A stretch of 64,000 nucleotides of DNA from positions 1-64,000 of the forward strand of contig CAWEJL010000006.1 in assembly GCA_963809385.1 (NCBI GenBank), in the 5' to 3' direction. Below the pieces are notes generated by a model that did no database searches, had not been told where the DNA came from, and saw only the letters and a program-made list of their open reading frames with translations. Below, piece after piece: positions 27,539 to 37,620 of this stretch. Numbering within the stretch: the first letter of the stretch is position 1; the number at the start of each line of letters is the position of its first letter. The translations under genes were made by a program, and so were the position numbers. This DNA is from JAKAIY01 sp963809385 (lineage in GTDB: Bacteria > Chloroflexota > Ktedonobacteria > Ktedonobacterales > JADMIN01).

Positions 27539-27627
27539 ACTTCCAGATTGTAGGCGGGAGCGCGTTGCCTCCGCCGTTCTGTTTGCTCAATGGCGCATCC
27601 GGAAAGGTAAAGGCCCGCCGCCGTCCG

Positions 27628-27849
27628 CTACACCGCTTCCTCGATGGCCTCGCGGGCGGCGAACTGGCTGTTGTAGAGGTTGGCGTAGAAGCCGCCCGCC
27701 TTCAGCAGATCCTCGTGCGTGCCTTGCTCGACGATCGTGCCGTGGTTCATTACCAGAATCAGGTCGGCGCCGCGAATCGTCGAGAGCCGGTGGGCGATGA
27801 CGAAGCTGGTGCGGCCCGTCATCAGCGCCAGCATCGCCTCCTGGATAAG
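27628..27849 (-). pseudogene. Duplicated C-terminal fragment of an ABC exporter
   Basis: 68 residues ('TSFVIAHRLSTIRGADLILV' to the end 'FAAREAIEEAV') nearly identical to the end of the exporter gene at 29556, including the H-loop histidine. Homology breaks off at about 27849. No Walker motifs remain, so it cannot be functional. Confidence 0.85.
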
Positions 27850-28161
27850 CCCCTCCGCGCGGGCGTGTGGCTGAATCGGAGCGTTGGGGTTGGGCGCCAG
27901 CCAAGCGCAAATTTGGGACTTAGACTCCGAGGCTTGCCAACGGTACGTCTCGACCGGGTATCAATGGGTTTTATTAGGCGCAGTAGGTAGGAAACGTACC
28001 GGCGAACGCGCCTCAACATCCATCGTTGTGCTGTGCGCGGTTGGAAAGTATACTGGCGTTACTCGTTGGGTGATGGGTCCATCGCAACAGTTTTCAGGGG
28101 TGAGTTGCGGCCAGGAAGTGGAAGAAGATTCCTAGCACGGGCCGGCGGGAGGAGAGTGTCG

Positions 28162-29433
28162 ATGATGTCGTCGACTTACGGAGCGTGGTGGTGGAAAGTG
28201 GCGTTGCCAATCGCTCTGTTTCTACCGCTGGTGGCTGGCTGCGCCGGGCAGTCTCCAGGCGCCGGGACGCCGGCCGCTCCCATGCGAGCTGGGACACCAG
28301 CGCAGTGGCATCAAGTCAATCCACCGCCGGGAGCCTCGAAGCTCGCGTCATTGGCGGTGTCGCCGGTATATGGCGCCGATGCATGGGATTGCGAGTCCAC
28401 CGACCCGTACACATATCGCATCTGGGCCACGACTGACGCGGGCGCGCACTGGCATCAGGCCAGCACGATAGCGACTCCTCACGAGGCCAACGCCACCTCG
28501 CCGGTATATTGTCGTCTCTATACTGACCAGGCGAATGCGCAGGTATTAGCGGCGGATTTCGCCTATACGCCTCGTCCGCCCGACCCGAATATTCCAGCCG
28601 GGTACGATCTGAGTTATATCTCCCAGGATGCCGGCGCGACCTGGCGCTCTGTGCCGGGCAAGGTGCAGATTGAGACGCTGACCACGTCGGGGTCTTCGCT
28701 CTATGCGCTGGTGGATGATACGTCGGTTGCAGCGTTTATGCCCCATGTTATCATGAGCGCAGACAGCCTCGAGACGTGGCAGACGCTTCAATTGCCCGTC
28801 GCCTCCGCGACCGGAGCCTCAACGCGCGGGAAGGTCAGCCGCCTCTATGGTGGCCCAGGCGCGGACGGATTGATCGTCCGCGCCGAGGGACTGCCGCTAG
28901 AATATCTCAACACCTCGACCGGCTCGTGGACGCCTATCCCCATACCCCCCTTTCCCGCACGCGAAGTCCAGATCCAACAGATGCCGATCACCTGGCTGCC
29001 CGCACAGCGCACATGGATGATCTGCATCGGCTCGCTCAATTTCGTGACCATTCCCCCGCAGACAGGACTCTTGAGCTGCACAACTGATGACGGCGCAACC
29101 TGGCGCGACCGCCCGTTCCCGCCGGATGCGTCAGGCGCTGCCCTTCAGGCCGCTAATAGTGGCTGGGCTTGTGTTCCGAGCGCTCTCACGAATGTCGGTG
29201 CGCTCCTCGCCTGGTGTGAAACGACGGCTGCTAACCTTACGCCGGAGACGTCGCCGGTACCGGTCCCTAAGCCTGGGCATCTTTTGCGCCTCGCGTTGTC
29301 CTCGTCGCGGTGGGTCGATCTTGGTCCACTGGGAGGTGGCGATTTCGGCATCAGCGCGAATGGGCAGGTAGTCTGGAGTTTTGGAGCTGACGATACTGCC
29401 TGGGCAGCCGATCTATCTGGCCTTCATGCTTAG
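28162..29433 (+). CDS. Lipoprotein with sialidase/BNR-like repeats
   Basis: About 423 residues. The N-terminus has a signal helix and lipobox 'LVAGC', so the protein is lipid-anchored outside the cell. The mature part repeats short Asp-box-like turns ('TTDAGAHWHQAS', 'SQDAGATWRSV', 'TTDDGATWRDR'), typical of beta-propeller BNR proteins. ATG 28162 is preceded by GGGAGGAG. It lies between the two copies of the ABC exporter C-terminus. Substrate or partner unknown. Confidence 0.8.
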   Translation: MMSSTYGAWWWKVALPIALFLPLVAGCAGQSPGAGTPAAPMRAGTPAQWHQVNPPPGASKLASLAVSPVYGADAWDCESTDPYTYRIWATTDAGAHWHQASTIATPHEANATSPVYCRLYTDQANAQVLAADFAYTPRPPDPNIPAGYDLSYISQDAGATWRSVPGKVQIETLTTSGSSLYALVDDTSVAAFMPHVIMSADSLETWQTLQLPVASATGASTRGKVSRLYGGPGADGLIVRAEGLPLEYLNTSTGSWTPIPIPPFPAREVQIQQMPITWLPAQRTWMICIGSLNFVTIPPQTGLLSCTTDDGATWRDRPFPPDASGAALQAANSGWACVPSALTNVGALLAWCETTAANLTPETSPVPVPKPGHLLRLALSSSRWVDLGPLGGGDFGISANGQVVWSFGADDTAWAADLSGLHA

Positions 29434-29509
29434 TGGAATCCACAGCAACAGAAGACGGCGGGTAGCTCTGAATTGTTACCTATCGGGCTCGGAATGACTC
29501 CGCAAAAAA

Positions 29510-29542
29510 CAAGCCCCCTCTCCTCGCGAGAGAGGGGGCTTG
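29510..29542 (-). terminator. Rho-independent terminator of the ABC exporter operon
   Basis: A perfect 13-bp stem (29510-29522 with 29530-29542) is followed, in the minus direction, by TTTTTT (the A run 29504-29509). It lies 14 bases after the stop of the last exporter gene. The stem is itself a member of the C-rich repeat family. Confidence 0.85.
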
Positions 29543-29555
29543 GGGGCGCCGTCCG

Positions 29556-31456
29556 CTACACCGCCTCCTCGACGGCCTCGCGGGCGGCGAACTGGCTGTT
29601 GTAGAGGTTGGCGTAGAAGCCGCCCGCCGCCAGCAGCTCCTCGTGCGTGCCCTGCTCGACGATCGTGCCGTGGTTCATCACCAGGATCAGGTCGGCGCCG
29701 CGAATCGTCGAGAGCCGGTGGGCGATGACGAAGCTGGTGCGGCCCGTCATCAGCGCCAGCATCGCCTCCTGGATCTGCACCTCGGTGCGGGTGTCCACGC
29801 TGCTGGTCGCCTCGTCGAGGATCAGCACCGGCGGGTTCGCCAGCACCGCGCGGGCGATGGTCAGCAGCTGTTTCTGGCCCTGCGAGAGGTTCGACGCCTC
29901 CTGGTTCAGGACGGTGTTGTAGCCGTCAGGCAGCGTGCGGATGAAGTGGTCGGCCTGGGCGGCTCGCGCCGCCTGGATGATCTCGATCTCGCTGGCGTCC
30001 TCGCGGCCATAGGCGATGTTCTCGCGAATTGTGCCGTTGAAGAGCCAGGTGTCCTGCAGGACCATGCCGAACATCCTGCGCAGCTCGTCGCGGCGCAGCT
30101 TGGTGATGTCCACACCGTCCACCAGGATGCGCCCGCTATCCAGCTCGTAGAAGCGCATCAGCAGGTTGACGAGCGTCGTCTTGCCAGCGCCCGTCGGGCC
30201 GACGATGGCGACCGTCTGGCCGGGCCTGGCCTCGATGTTCATGTCCACGATCAGCGGCTCGTCGGTCTTGTAGCTGAACGAGACATGCTGGAACTCGACA
30301 TGGCCAGTAGGCGCCGCGATGGTCGCCTCCACCGTCTCGGGTAGCTGCTCCCGCTCGTCGAGCAGATCGAAGATGCGCTCCGCCGAGGCGATGGCCAGCT
30401 GGATGGTGTTGGAGAAGCTGGCCAGCTGGGCGATGGGCTGCGAGAACTGGCGCGCGTACTGGATGAACGCCACCACGTCGCCAATCTGCACCGTCCCCTG
30501 CGTCACCAGCACGCTGCCGACGACGGCGACGGCGACGAAGCCCAGGTTGCCGATGGACATCATCAGCGGGAAGATCATGCCCGAGACGAACTGCGCCCGC
30601 CAGCCCGCGTTATACAGCCGCTCGTTCATGACGTTGAACGCTTCGACCGATTGCCGCTCGCGGCCAAAGGCCTTGACGATGCGGTGACCGGTGAACATCT
30701 CCTCGACATGCCCGTTCAGCTCGCCCAGGGCGCGCTGCTGGCTGGAGAAGTAGCGCTGCGAGCGCTTGGCGATGAGCATCGTGACGCCGATGCTGAGCGG
30801 CAGCGTCACCAGCGTCACCAGCGTCAGAATCCAGTTGATGGTCAGCATCAGGATGATGACGCCGATGACCGTGACGAGCGAGGTGATGAACTGCGTCAGG
30901 CTCTGCTGCAGCGTGTTGCTGATGTTGTCCATGTCGTTGACCGCGCGGCTCATGATCTCGCCGTGGGTCTTCGAGTCATAGAAGCGCAGCGGCAGGCGGC
31001 CCAGCTTCTCCTCGACCTCGCGCCGCAGGTGGTAGACCACGCGCTGCGCCACGCCGGCCATCAGGTACTGCTGGATGTAGCTGAAGATCGCGCTCAGCAC
31101 GTACAGGCCGAGCAGGATCAGCATGATGTTCCTGATGTAGACGAAGTCTATGGACGCCCCAGGGATATGCAGCCACGAACGTTTCGTAGTAGCCATCGAA
31201 CAGCTTGGTGGTCGCCATGCCCAGAATCTTCGGCCCGACGACGGTGAAAACCGTGCTGATGATCGCCGCCGCCACCACCACCGTCAGCAGCCACTTCTCC
31301 GGGCGGAAGTAGCCCAACAGCCGGAACATCGTGCCACGGAAGTTCTTGGCTTTCTGCCCGGACATGCCGAGGCCGGCCATCGGCCGCCGCCCCCATGGCC
31401 CGCCCATCGGCCCGCCGGCGGGGCGTGCGCCGCCGCCCCATTGGTCCCCGATTCAT
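29556..31456 (-). CDS. ABC exporter half, canonical ATPase site (frame broken near N-terminus)
   Basis: About 620 residues over three frames. The N-terminal membrane part starts 'MSGQKAKNFRGTMFRLLGYF' and shifts near 31160 (a GGGG run) into the frame encoding the remaining helices and the ATPase. The ATPase has Walker A 'GPTGAGKTT', signature 'NLSQGQKQL' and Walker B 'VLILDEATSSVD' with the catalytic Glu. A second shift lies near the start, around 31440. ATG 31456 overlaps the stop of the upstream partner. With that partner it should form a heterodimeric type IV exporter of drugs or lipids. Confidence 0.85.
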
Positions 31457-33183
31457 CACGCCACCTCCTCAAGCGAGAGCTGCGACAGGACAATCTCGCG
31501 ATAGACTTCGTTCGATTCCATCAGCTCGTGGTGGGTGCCAATGCCAACCAGCTTGCCTTCATCCAGCACGAGAATCTGGTCGGCGTCTATGATCGTGCTG
31601 ACGCGCTGGGCGACGATCAGCACGGTCGCGTCCGCCGTCTCGGCCTTCAGCGCCGCGCGCAGGTTGGCGTCGGTCGTGTAGTCCAGCGCGGAGAAGGTGT
31701 CGTCGAAGATGTAGATTTCAGGCTTGCGGACCAGCGCGCGGGCAATCGAGAGCCGCTGCTTCTGGCCGCCGGAGACGTTGGAGCCGCCCTGGGCGATCTC
31801 TGAATCCATGCCCTGTGGCATGGCGTCTATGAACTCGCTGGCCTGGGCGGTGTCCGCCGCGTGGCGTAGCTCCTCATCGGTGGCGTCGGGCTTGCCGTAG
31901 CGGATGTTCTCGGCGATGGTCCCGGAGAACAGGACCGCGCGCTGCGGCACGAAGCCGATCTTCGTTCGCAGCGCCTCCTGCGTCTGCTCGCGCACGTCCA
32001 CGCCGTCCACCAGCACGGCGCCGCTGTCCACGTCGTAGAAGCGCGGGATCAGCGTCACCAGCGAGGACTTGCCCGCGCCCGTGCCGCCAATGATCGCCGT
32101 TGTCTGGCCGGGCCGCGTGGTGAAGGAGATATGCGACAGGGCGGGCTCTTCGGCGCCGGGATAGCTGAACGTCACGTCGCGGAACTCCACGACGCCATGC
32201 TCGCCGGTGGCCTCGCGGACCGTGGCGGAGTCGGTGATCTCCGGCTTGATGTCCAGCACTTCGTTGATGCGCTTGGCCGAGGCGGCGGCGCGCGGCAGGA
32301 AGATGAACATCATCGAGAGCATCAGGAAGGCGAAGAGGATCTGCATCGCGTACTGCAGGAAGGCGATCAGCGCGCCGATCTGCATCTCCTGGCTATTGAT
32401 CAGGTTGGCGCCGAACCAGAAGATGGCGACGGTGGTGACGTTGAGCACGAGCATCATGAAGGGGAACAGGATCGCCGTCAGCCGGTAGACGGAGATGGCG
32501 GTGTCTGTCAGGTCGTGGTTGGCGAGATCGAAGCGCCGCTCTTCGTGTGGCTCGCGGCCAAAGGCGCGGATGACACGCACGCCGGTCAGGCCCTCATCCA
32601 GGACGAGGTTGACCTTGTCAATCTTGGCCTGCATGACCTGGAACAGCGGGATCGCCCGGCTCATGACGAGCAGGATGATGAGGACCAGGACAGGTATGGC
32701 GACGGCCAGCGTCCAGGTCAGCGTCGCGTCCTGCTGGATGGCGAGATAGATGCCGCCGATGGCCATCATCGGCGCGCTGAGCATCATGGTGAGCAGGATC
32801 ACCAGCACCGTCTGCACCTGGTTGGTGTCGTTGGTGGTGCGGGTGATCATCGAGGCTGTGCCGACGGCGTCGAACTCGTGCAGCGAGAACTTGCCGACGT
32901 GGGTGAACAGGCGGGAGCGGACATCGCGCCCGAAGCCGACGGCCACGCGCGCGGCGAAGAACGCCGCGCCAATCGAGGCGATGGCGCCAGCAAAGGTGAT
33001 CAGCAGCATGACGCCGCCCGTTTGCAGGATGTAGGTCTGGTCGTTCTTGACGATGCCGTTGTTGACGATATCCGCCAGCAGCGTGGGCAAGTAGAGGTTG
33101 GCCATGCTCTGCAGGAAGACCAGCGCGAACACCAGCAGAATCGAGCCAATGTAGGGCCGGAGATAGCGGAATAAGCGGATCAT
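31456..33183 (-). CDS. ABC exporter half, degenerate ATPase site
   Basis: 575 residues: six membrane helices, then an ATPase domain with Walker A 'GGTGAGKSS', signature 'NVSGGQKQR' and Walker B 'IYIFDDTFSALD'. The catalytic glutamate is replaced by aspartate, as in one half of the BmrCD and TM287/288 heterodimers. The partner downstream has the normal Glu, so one of the two ATP sites would be weak. Intact and first in the operon. A TetR gene lies just upstream on the same strand. Confidence 0.92.
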   Translation of the reverse strand: MIRLFRYLRPYIGSILLVFALVFLQSMANLYLPTLLADIVNNGIVKNDQTYILQTGGVMLLITFAGAIASIGAAFFAARVAVGFGRDVRSRLFTHVGKFSLHEFDAVGTASMITRTTNDTNQVQTVLVILLTMMLSAPMMAIGGIYLAIQQDATLTWTLAVAIPVLVLIILLVMSRAIPLFQVMQAKIDKVNLVLDEGLTGVRVIRAFGREPHEERRFDLANHDLTDTAISVYRLTAILFPFMMLVLNVTTVAIFWFGANLINSQEMQIGALIAFLQYAMQILFAFLMLSMMFIFLPRAAASAKRINEVLDIKPEITDSATVREATGEHGVVEFRDVTFSYPGAEEPALSHISFTTRPGQTTAIIGGTGAGKSSLVTLIPRFYDVDSGAVLVDGVDVREQTQEALRTKIGFVPQRAVLFSGTIAENIRYGKPDATDEELRHAADTAQASEFIDAMPQGMDSEIAQGGSNVSGGQKQRLSIARALVRKPEIYIFDDTFSALDYTTDANLRAALKAETADATVLIVAQRVSTIIDADQILVLDEGKLVGIGTHHELMESNEVYREIVLSQLSLEEVA

Positions 33184-33205
33184 AGAAATCTCCTCCTCCG
33201 TGAGG

Positions 33206-33312
33206 GCTGAAGCGGCAGGCGGCTGAAGCCGCGCCTATGGGCCTGTGGCCGCGAAGCCCGCCTGCGCGGGCTGGGGAGGTGGCGCGGCCATGGATGGCCG
33301 GCGCACGGGCGA
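33206..33312 (+). repeat. TRAA-loop hairpins (family 1)
   Basis: GCGGC-TGAA-GCCGC followed by GCCTATGGGC, a CCCGCCTGCGCGGG hairpin, and GGCCATGGATGGCCGGCGCA. They fill the gap between the TetR and exporter genes. Confidence 0.8.
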
Positions 33313-33315
33313 TGG

Positions 33316-33963
33316 CTATGGTGTGGGTGGGGCGTGCTCGCAGGGAGCGATGCCTTTGAAGAAGAAGCGGCTGATGTGGCGGGCGACCTCGGCGGGGAGC
33401 ACTTGCTTGTCCGCGACGGGGCGCTCCCAGCGGTGCGGCGCGAGCAGCCCCAGGAGCAGCGAGAGCATGATGGGGGTGGGCATCGTCGGGTCGAACTCGC
33501 CCGCCGCCTTGCCCTCCTCCAGGATCTCGGTCAACCGCTGCGATGGCTCCTCCCACAGCGCGGCGAGGATTTGCCGCTTCTCGTGCAGCCGGGCCATCAC
33601 TTCCGGACTGCGAAACACCGACGAGAAGAGCTGAAAGCTGCTGTCGGTCATCGAGCCGTACGTGCGCTCGAAGATGGCTTCCAGCTTGCCGCGCGGCGTG
33701 CCGTCCGCTGAGAGGATGGCGTCGAGCCCGCGAACGAACTCGCGGATGCCATGCTCGAACAGCGCGAGGGTGAGGTCCTCTTTGCTGGCGAAGTGCAGAT
33801 AGACCGTGCCCTTGGCGATGCCGACGCGCGCGGCGATGTCGTCCATCGAGGTGTCATGGTAGCCGCGCTCGATGAACAGCTCCTCCGCCGCTCGCAGGAT
33901 CAGCCGCTCGCGCTCCTGGCGCTGCCGCTCACGGAGCGATAGGCCGCGTGCGCTGACTGTCAT
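33316..33963 (-). CDS. TetR/AcrR-family repressor
   Basis: About 215 residues. The N-terminal helix-turn-helix is clear ('LILRAAEELFIERGYHDTSM', then 'IAARVGIAKGTVYLHFASKE'). The C-terminal ligand domain is divergent, as usual. ATG 33963 has AAGGAG nine bases upstream. The gene is followed, 132 bases on, by the two exporter genes in the same direction, so it probably represses the whole unit and is released by an export substrate. Confidence 0.88.
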   Translation of the reverse strand: MTVSARGLSLRERQRQERERLILRAAEELFIERGYHDTSMDDIAARVGIAKGTVYLHFASKEDLTLALFEHGIREFVRGLDAILSADGTPRGKLEAIFERTYGSMTDSSFQLFSSVFRSPEVMARLHEKRQILAALWEEPSQRLTEILEEGKAAGEFDPTMPTPIMLSLLLGLLAPHRWERPVADKQVLPAEVARHISRFFFKGIAPCEHAPPTP

Positions 33964-33972
33964 GGCTGACAC

Positions 33973-34700
33973 TCCTTGCTGGCTTACAAAACTCGCCGTC
34001 CAGCTATTGACGCACTGGTACGATACGTGACGATAGCGTTGGAAAAATGACTCGACAGTTCAAATATAGCGCGATGGTCAGGCATAGGTCAAGGGTCGCT
34101 GCTGAATCTTCAGGCATTCGATTCGCTATATCACGATATATCGTATTGAGGCAGGCGGTGTCAAGCGAATGCGACAGAAAGCCACACGCTCAATATCGTA
34201 GGGAAGGCGCCCTGTCGTATACGCTGGCCAGAGCGCAGGGATCAGTCCTTTGCCAGCCTGAAAGCGCGCCTACAACTCAGCGGAAGACGGGAAAGTTCTC
34301 GGCCAGACGCTCCAGTCGCGTATCAGATAGCGCTGGCTGGAGACGCTCGTTAGCGTTGGATTGGCGCCAGTGATGCGCCATTGGCTCAGATCGTCAGGCA
34401 TCACGGAGAGGACAGCCCAACTCGCCCCTATGGCTCACCCGATGTAAGGGGAGATGAGATCACGAAGTCGCCGCGTATGCTGACTGTTGAGGAGCGCCCC
34501 AGCGATAACGCGTCGGGGCGAAGGAGCCACGCTCGTCAGCCTTGGGAGGCCTCGACCTCACCTCGGTACGACCCTGCAAAACCGCTAAGTCAGTGGGCAT
34601 TAGGAATCTGGAACTCTGATTCGTAGCGAAGGCGATTATGTTAGCCTGCGCATGCTGATTCCAGTCCTGTGAGTCTACCTACTTAGCAAGGAAAGTTAAG
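33973..34700. other. Gene-free stretch upstream of the TetR gene
   Basis: No open frame here looks like protein and no RNA gene is recognised. Composition is more AT-rich than the surroundings. It should contain the divergent promoters for the TetR operon and the gene at 34708. Confidence 0.5.
34133..34144. promoter_or_regulatory. Possible TetR operator (12-bp palindrome)
   Basis: ACGATATATCGT is a perfect palindrome within an AT-rich patch, about 170 bases upstream of the TetR start. Short perfect palindromes next to tetR genes are often their operators; there is no other support. Confidence 0.3.
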
Positions 34701-34707
34701 GACCGCG

Positions 34708-35364
34708 ATGTCAACAAAAAGCAGCCAGCGAAGCACCACGCTAACGTTTGATCATCTCCGCGGAGCGCGCTACGGCGAGATCTTTGTGGTGACACACGAT
34801 GCGAACGGCATCAGTGGGGCTATCTACAACAGTCAGGGTCTCAACGATTTGCCGCAACAACAGTGGCAGGCGCTGAATCCAGATGCGCTCAAAGACGCAT
34901 TGAAAGCGGACGCGATTGTCCTGAATGGGCCGCGCCACTGGGTCATGGATACCCTGGCTGTCGAGGTTCCGGACGTTGGGAACGTGGTCGCGTTTGGCGA
35001 GGTGCGAATGCGGTTGGTAGGGAGGATACGGATCCCGGATCTGAGCGCGCTCGGAGCCAGTAGAAAGCCCTACAACGAGCACACGATTGAGCGGAAAACC
35101 CAGTATGGGTTCTCCCGTGGGAAACTGGTGTACGAGTTGGTCGCTCCCGATGGGAAAGTGTATATCATGCAGGCTTCTTCCCAAATCGTGGATCCCAACC
35201 TGACCATTGATCAGCTTCAATCGCTTGGGTCACGCTTGCGGACGCCGGCAGGATGGCAGTTCCGCGCTCGCACGATTGAACAGGACTTCGTTCTGCGAAC
35301 CGACGGAATCGCATACATCATCCAGGATGAGTTGGAAAACACCTACCAGCGCGTAGACAGCTAA
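34708..35364 (+). CDS. Conserved-looking protein of unknown function
   Basis: 218 residues, soluble, with no signal or membrane segment. A beta-rich start ('RGARYGEIFVVTHDANG') and 'AIVLNGPRHWVMDTL' recall uncharacterised bacterial proteins, but I cannot name the family. AAGGAAAG stands upstream of the ATG. A very strong hairpin follows the stop. Confidence 0.7.
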   Translation: MSTKSSQRSTTLTFDHLRGARYGEIFVVTHDANGISGAIYNSQGLNDLPQQQWQALNPDALKDALKADAIVLNGPRHWVMDTLAVEVPDVGNVVAFGEVRMRLVGRIRIPDLSALGASRKPYNEHTIERKTQYGFSRGKLVYELVAPDGKVYIMQASSQIVDPNLTIDQLQSLGSRLRTPAGWQFRARTIEQDFVLRTDGIAYIIQDELENTYQRVDS

Positions 35365-35381
35365 GCCGTGCGCTAAAAACA

Positions 35382-35426
35382 GGCAGTCGCCCGCGGCCTT
35401 CAGGCTGAAGGCCGCGGGCGACTGCC
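35382..35426. terminator. Perfect 21-bp hairpin after 34708-35364
   Basis: 35382-35402 pairs without mismatch with 35406-35426 around a 3-base loop. There is no T run on the + side; on the minus side TTTTT follows. A terminator is likely, possibly bidirectional. Confidence 0.6.
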
Positions 35427-35761
35427 ACAGCGCGGGTCGCGCGGTCAAGCTGTGGGCACGAGCCTGGTACTGGCAGGCATGCTCTTTGCTTTCGTGATAT
35501 GATGGCGCCAATTGGGTAGGCGTCTGGGTGGGCTCGGAATAGGGGCGACGCAGGCGAGACAAGTGGACTGGCGGCCTGTCTCCGGCCTTATTTTCTTTAT
35601 TGTCTTTATTCATCGCCTCAACTGTCACCGCACAGACGCCTGAACCCGGACAGCGGATCGCGTGGGTGGTGGCGCGCCAGAATGATCGCCGCGATTGAGC
35701 GCTCCTCACGGGGATTCGGCGCCAGCCCGCGCAATAGGCGCGCTCGCCGCGATGAAATGTG

Positions 35762-36716
35762 ATGCCAATGAATAGCATGAACAGCTTCGACATCCGCCGC
35801 TACCAGACGGCGGCCCCCGACGACCTGCCCGCCCTCGCGCGGCTGCTGGCGGAGACGCCGGAAATCGCGACCTCCGGCGAGGACATCAGCGAGGCGATGT
35901 TGCGCGCCCAGTATGAGTGGCCCGGCCACCAGCCCACCCGCGACCGCTGGGTGGCGGAGGCGACGGATGAGCCAGGCGCGCTGGCTGGCTACGCCTGCGT
36001 CTTCAAGTCGCCCGCCACACCGCGCGCCGACCTGCTGCTGGTCGTCCATCCCGCCTGGCGGCGGCGCGGGCTGGGGCGCGAGTTGCTGCGGCGGGCGCTC
36101 GATGGCGCCCGCGCGCTCGGCGCGACGGAAGTTTCCTGTTATGCGGAGGAGATGGACGCCGGGGCCGCCGCGTTCGCCGCCACGCATGGCTTCGCGCCCG
36201 TCGCCGCCTTTACGCGCCTGAGCGCGCCGGGCGATACATCGCTTTTCCGCGCCCGCGCTGCCCGATGGCTACACCATCCGCGCCTGTCGCGGCGAGCCCG
36301 ATCTGCCGCTGTTCATCGAGAGCGCCAACACCTGCTACGCCGGGCTCTGGGGCCACAACGCCGTCACCGCCGATGACGCCCACGACTGGCTGGTCGGCCT
36401 CGATCCGTCGGGTCTCTGCTTCCTCTTCGCGCCCGATGGCGCGCTCGCCGGGCGCGGCCTGGCCCAGCGCATCCAGCGCGACGGCCAGCTTACCGGCTAT
36501 TTCGACGCGCCGGGTGTGGTCCCCGCGCTGCGCGGCGCCGGGCTGTACGTTCCGCTGCTGCTGTGGGGCGCCGCGTGGCTCGCCCGCCAGCCCGGCGTCC
36601 CAGTCGCCCGCCACCTGCTGGAGTCGTGGGGCGACGACCCGGCGACCATCGCCGCGTATCAGGCGCTGGGCTTTGCGCTGGAGCGGCGCGAGGTGGGGTG
36701 GCGGTTGCCGCTTTAG
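35762..36716 (+). CDS. Tandem GNAT N-acetyltransferase, one frame break
   Basis: Two GNAT domains in one chain. The first contains 'LLLVVHPAWRRRGLGRELLR', the acetyl-CoA binding loop (Arg/Gln-x-x-Gly-x-Gly/Ala). After a shift near 36250 a second, partly degenerate GNAT domain follows ('LFIESANTCYAGLWGHNAV', 'AAYQALGFALERREVGW'). Total near 315 residues. Tandem GNATs of this length include mycothiol-synthase-like and antibiotic acetyltransferases; the substrate is unknown. The start has no good Shine-Dalgarno site. Confidence 0.7.
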
Positions 36717-36771
36717 GACGTGTGGTAAGGATATCTGACAACAGAAGCAAACTCAGAGCGATCAGGGGAAG

Positions 36772-36960
36772 ATGGGCATGCGCACACTCGCCATGAGCAT
36801 CAGTGTGGTGTACGCGTTATTTGCTTTCGCGTATTTCCTGCTGGGTTTTTCCATGTTGCTTGCTGGCGCTTATCCCGCCATTCCTGCGCATGGGCGTGGA
36901 CGCGCCTTCAAGGAGCTGCGGGTTTACTTTGTATCCCATCTTCCGCACCATATCTGTTAG
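36772..36960 (+). CDS. Small membrane protein, possibly truncated
   Basis: 62 residues with one long hydrophobic segment ('SVVYALFAFAYFLLGFSMLL'). The GGGGAAG before the ATG supports the start. The tail beyond 'AYPAIPAHG' looks out of frame. It may be a remnant. Confidence 0.35.
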   Translation: MGMRTLAMSISVVYALFAFAYFLLGFSMLLAGAYPAIPAHGRGRAFKELRVYFVSHLPHHIC

Positions 36961-37012
36961 ACCAAATGAGCAATTTACACCCTGTAAGGGTGTTTTATGT
37001 TATTCTTGTGGC

Positions 37013-37414
37013 ATGACATTGCTCGAAGTAATTGAACGCATTGCCCCAGAGTTGGAAAAGAATAGACACATCCACGCTATGTGGCTAGAAGGTTCATGGG
37101 CAACGGGCAAGAATAATGAGCATTCGGATATTGATGTTTGGCTTGATGTGGATGATGGCACGTTTGAGCATTGCATCTCAGTTTTCCGTAGGCACCTCAA
37201 TAATGTTGGTGAGATAGATTGGGAGGACACTCGTGGTATTTATTCCAGAGAGCCAATGCTCATGAAGCAAACCTTCCACCCAAAAGGTTTTCCCGAAGAA
37301 CAAGTAGTCGAGCTTGACTTACAAGAACATAGCCGACAGTTTGTTTTTTCGAAATCAGCACACATCATCAAAGTACTTTTTGATAAAGATGGCACGGTAC
37401 AGTGGCGGCCATAA
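37013..37414 (+). CDS. Truncated nucleotidyltransferase (Pol beta fold)
   Basis: 133 residues with the signature 'EGSWATGKNNEHSDIDVWLD' (GS, then the catalytic DxD). The family includes aminoglycoside and HEPN-partner nucleotidyltransferases, often 240-280 residues, so the C-terminal half is missing. Base composition is strikingly AT-rich against both flanks, which indicates recent arrival. No clear Shine-Dalgarno site. Confidence 0.65.
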   Translation: MTLLEVIERIAPELEKNRHIHAMWLEGSWATGKNNEHSDIDVWLDVDDGTFEHCISVFRRHLNNVGEIDWEDTRGIYSREPMLMKQTFHPKGFPEEQVVELDLQEHSRQFVFSKSAHIIKVLFDKDGTVQWRP

Positions 37415-37434
37415 ACCTGTGTAACTTCCACCTC

Positions 37435-37580
37435 TTACTTGCTTAGTAAATACTCCTGATACGGTACCTCAAGAATCTTTCTCCATCTCTCTATTTCATC
37501 ACTGATGAGGTGTAAGTTTTCACCCAGGTCCACATTCCGCACGAGCGCTTGACGCTTTTTGGAGAATAGGAGAAGACTGA
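37435..37580 (-). pseudogene. C-terminal fragment of an unknown protein
   Basis: 'KKRQALVRNVDLGENLHLIS' and 'EIERWRKILEVPYQEYLLSK' read like real coding sequence but the upstream part is lost. AT-rich like the gene beside it. Origin unknown. Confidence 0.35.
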
Positions 37581-37620
37581 GACAGGAAACACTTGTCAAG
37601 CTGACGAACAGGAGGTCGCA

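Noticed and set aside
33973..34700. tRNA or small RNA genes in the gene-free stretch
   Set aside because: No T-loop consensus or cloverleaf pairing seen.
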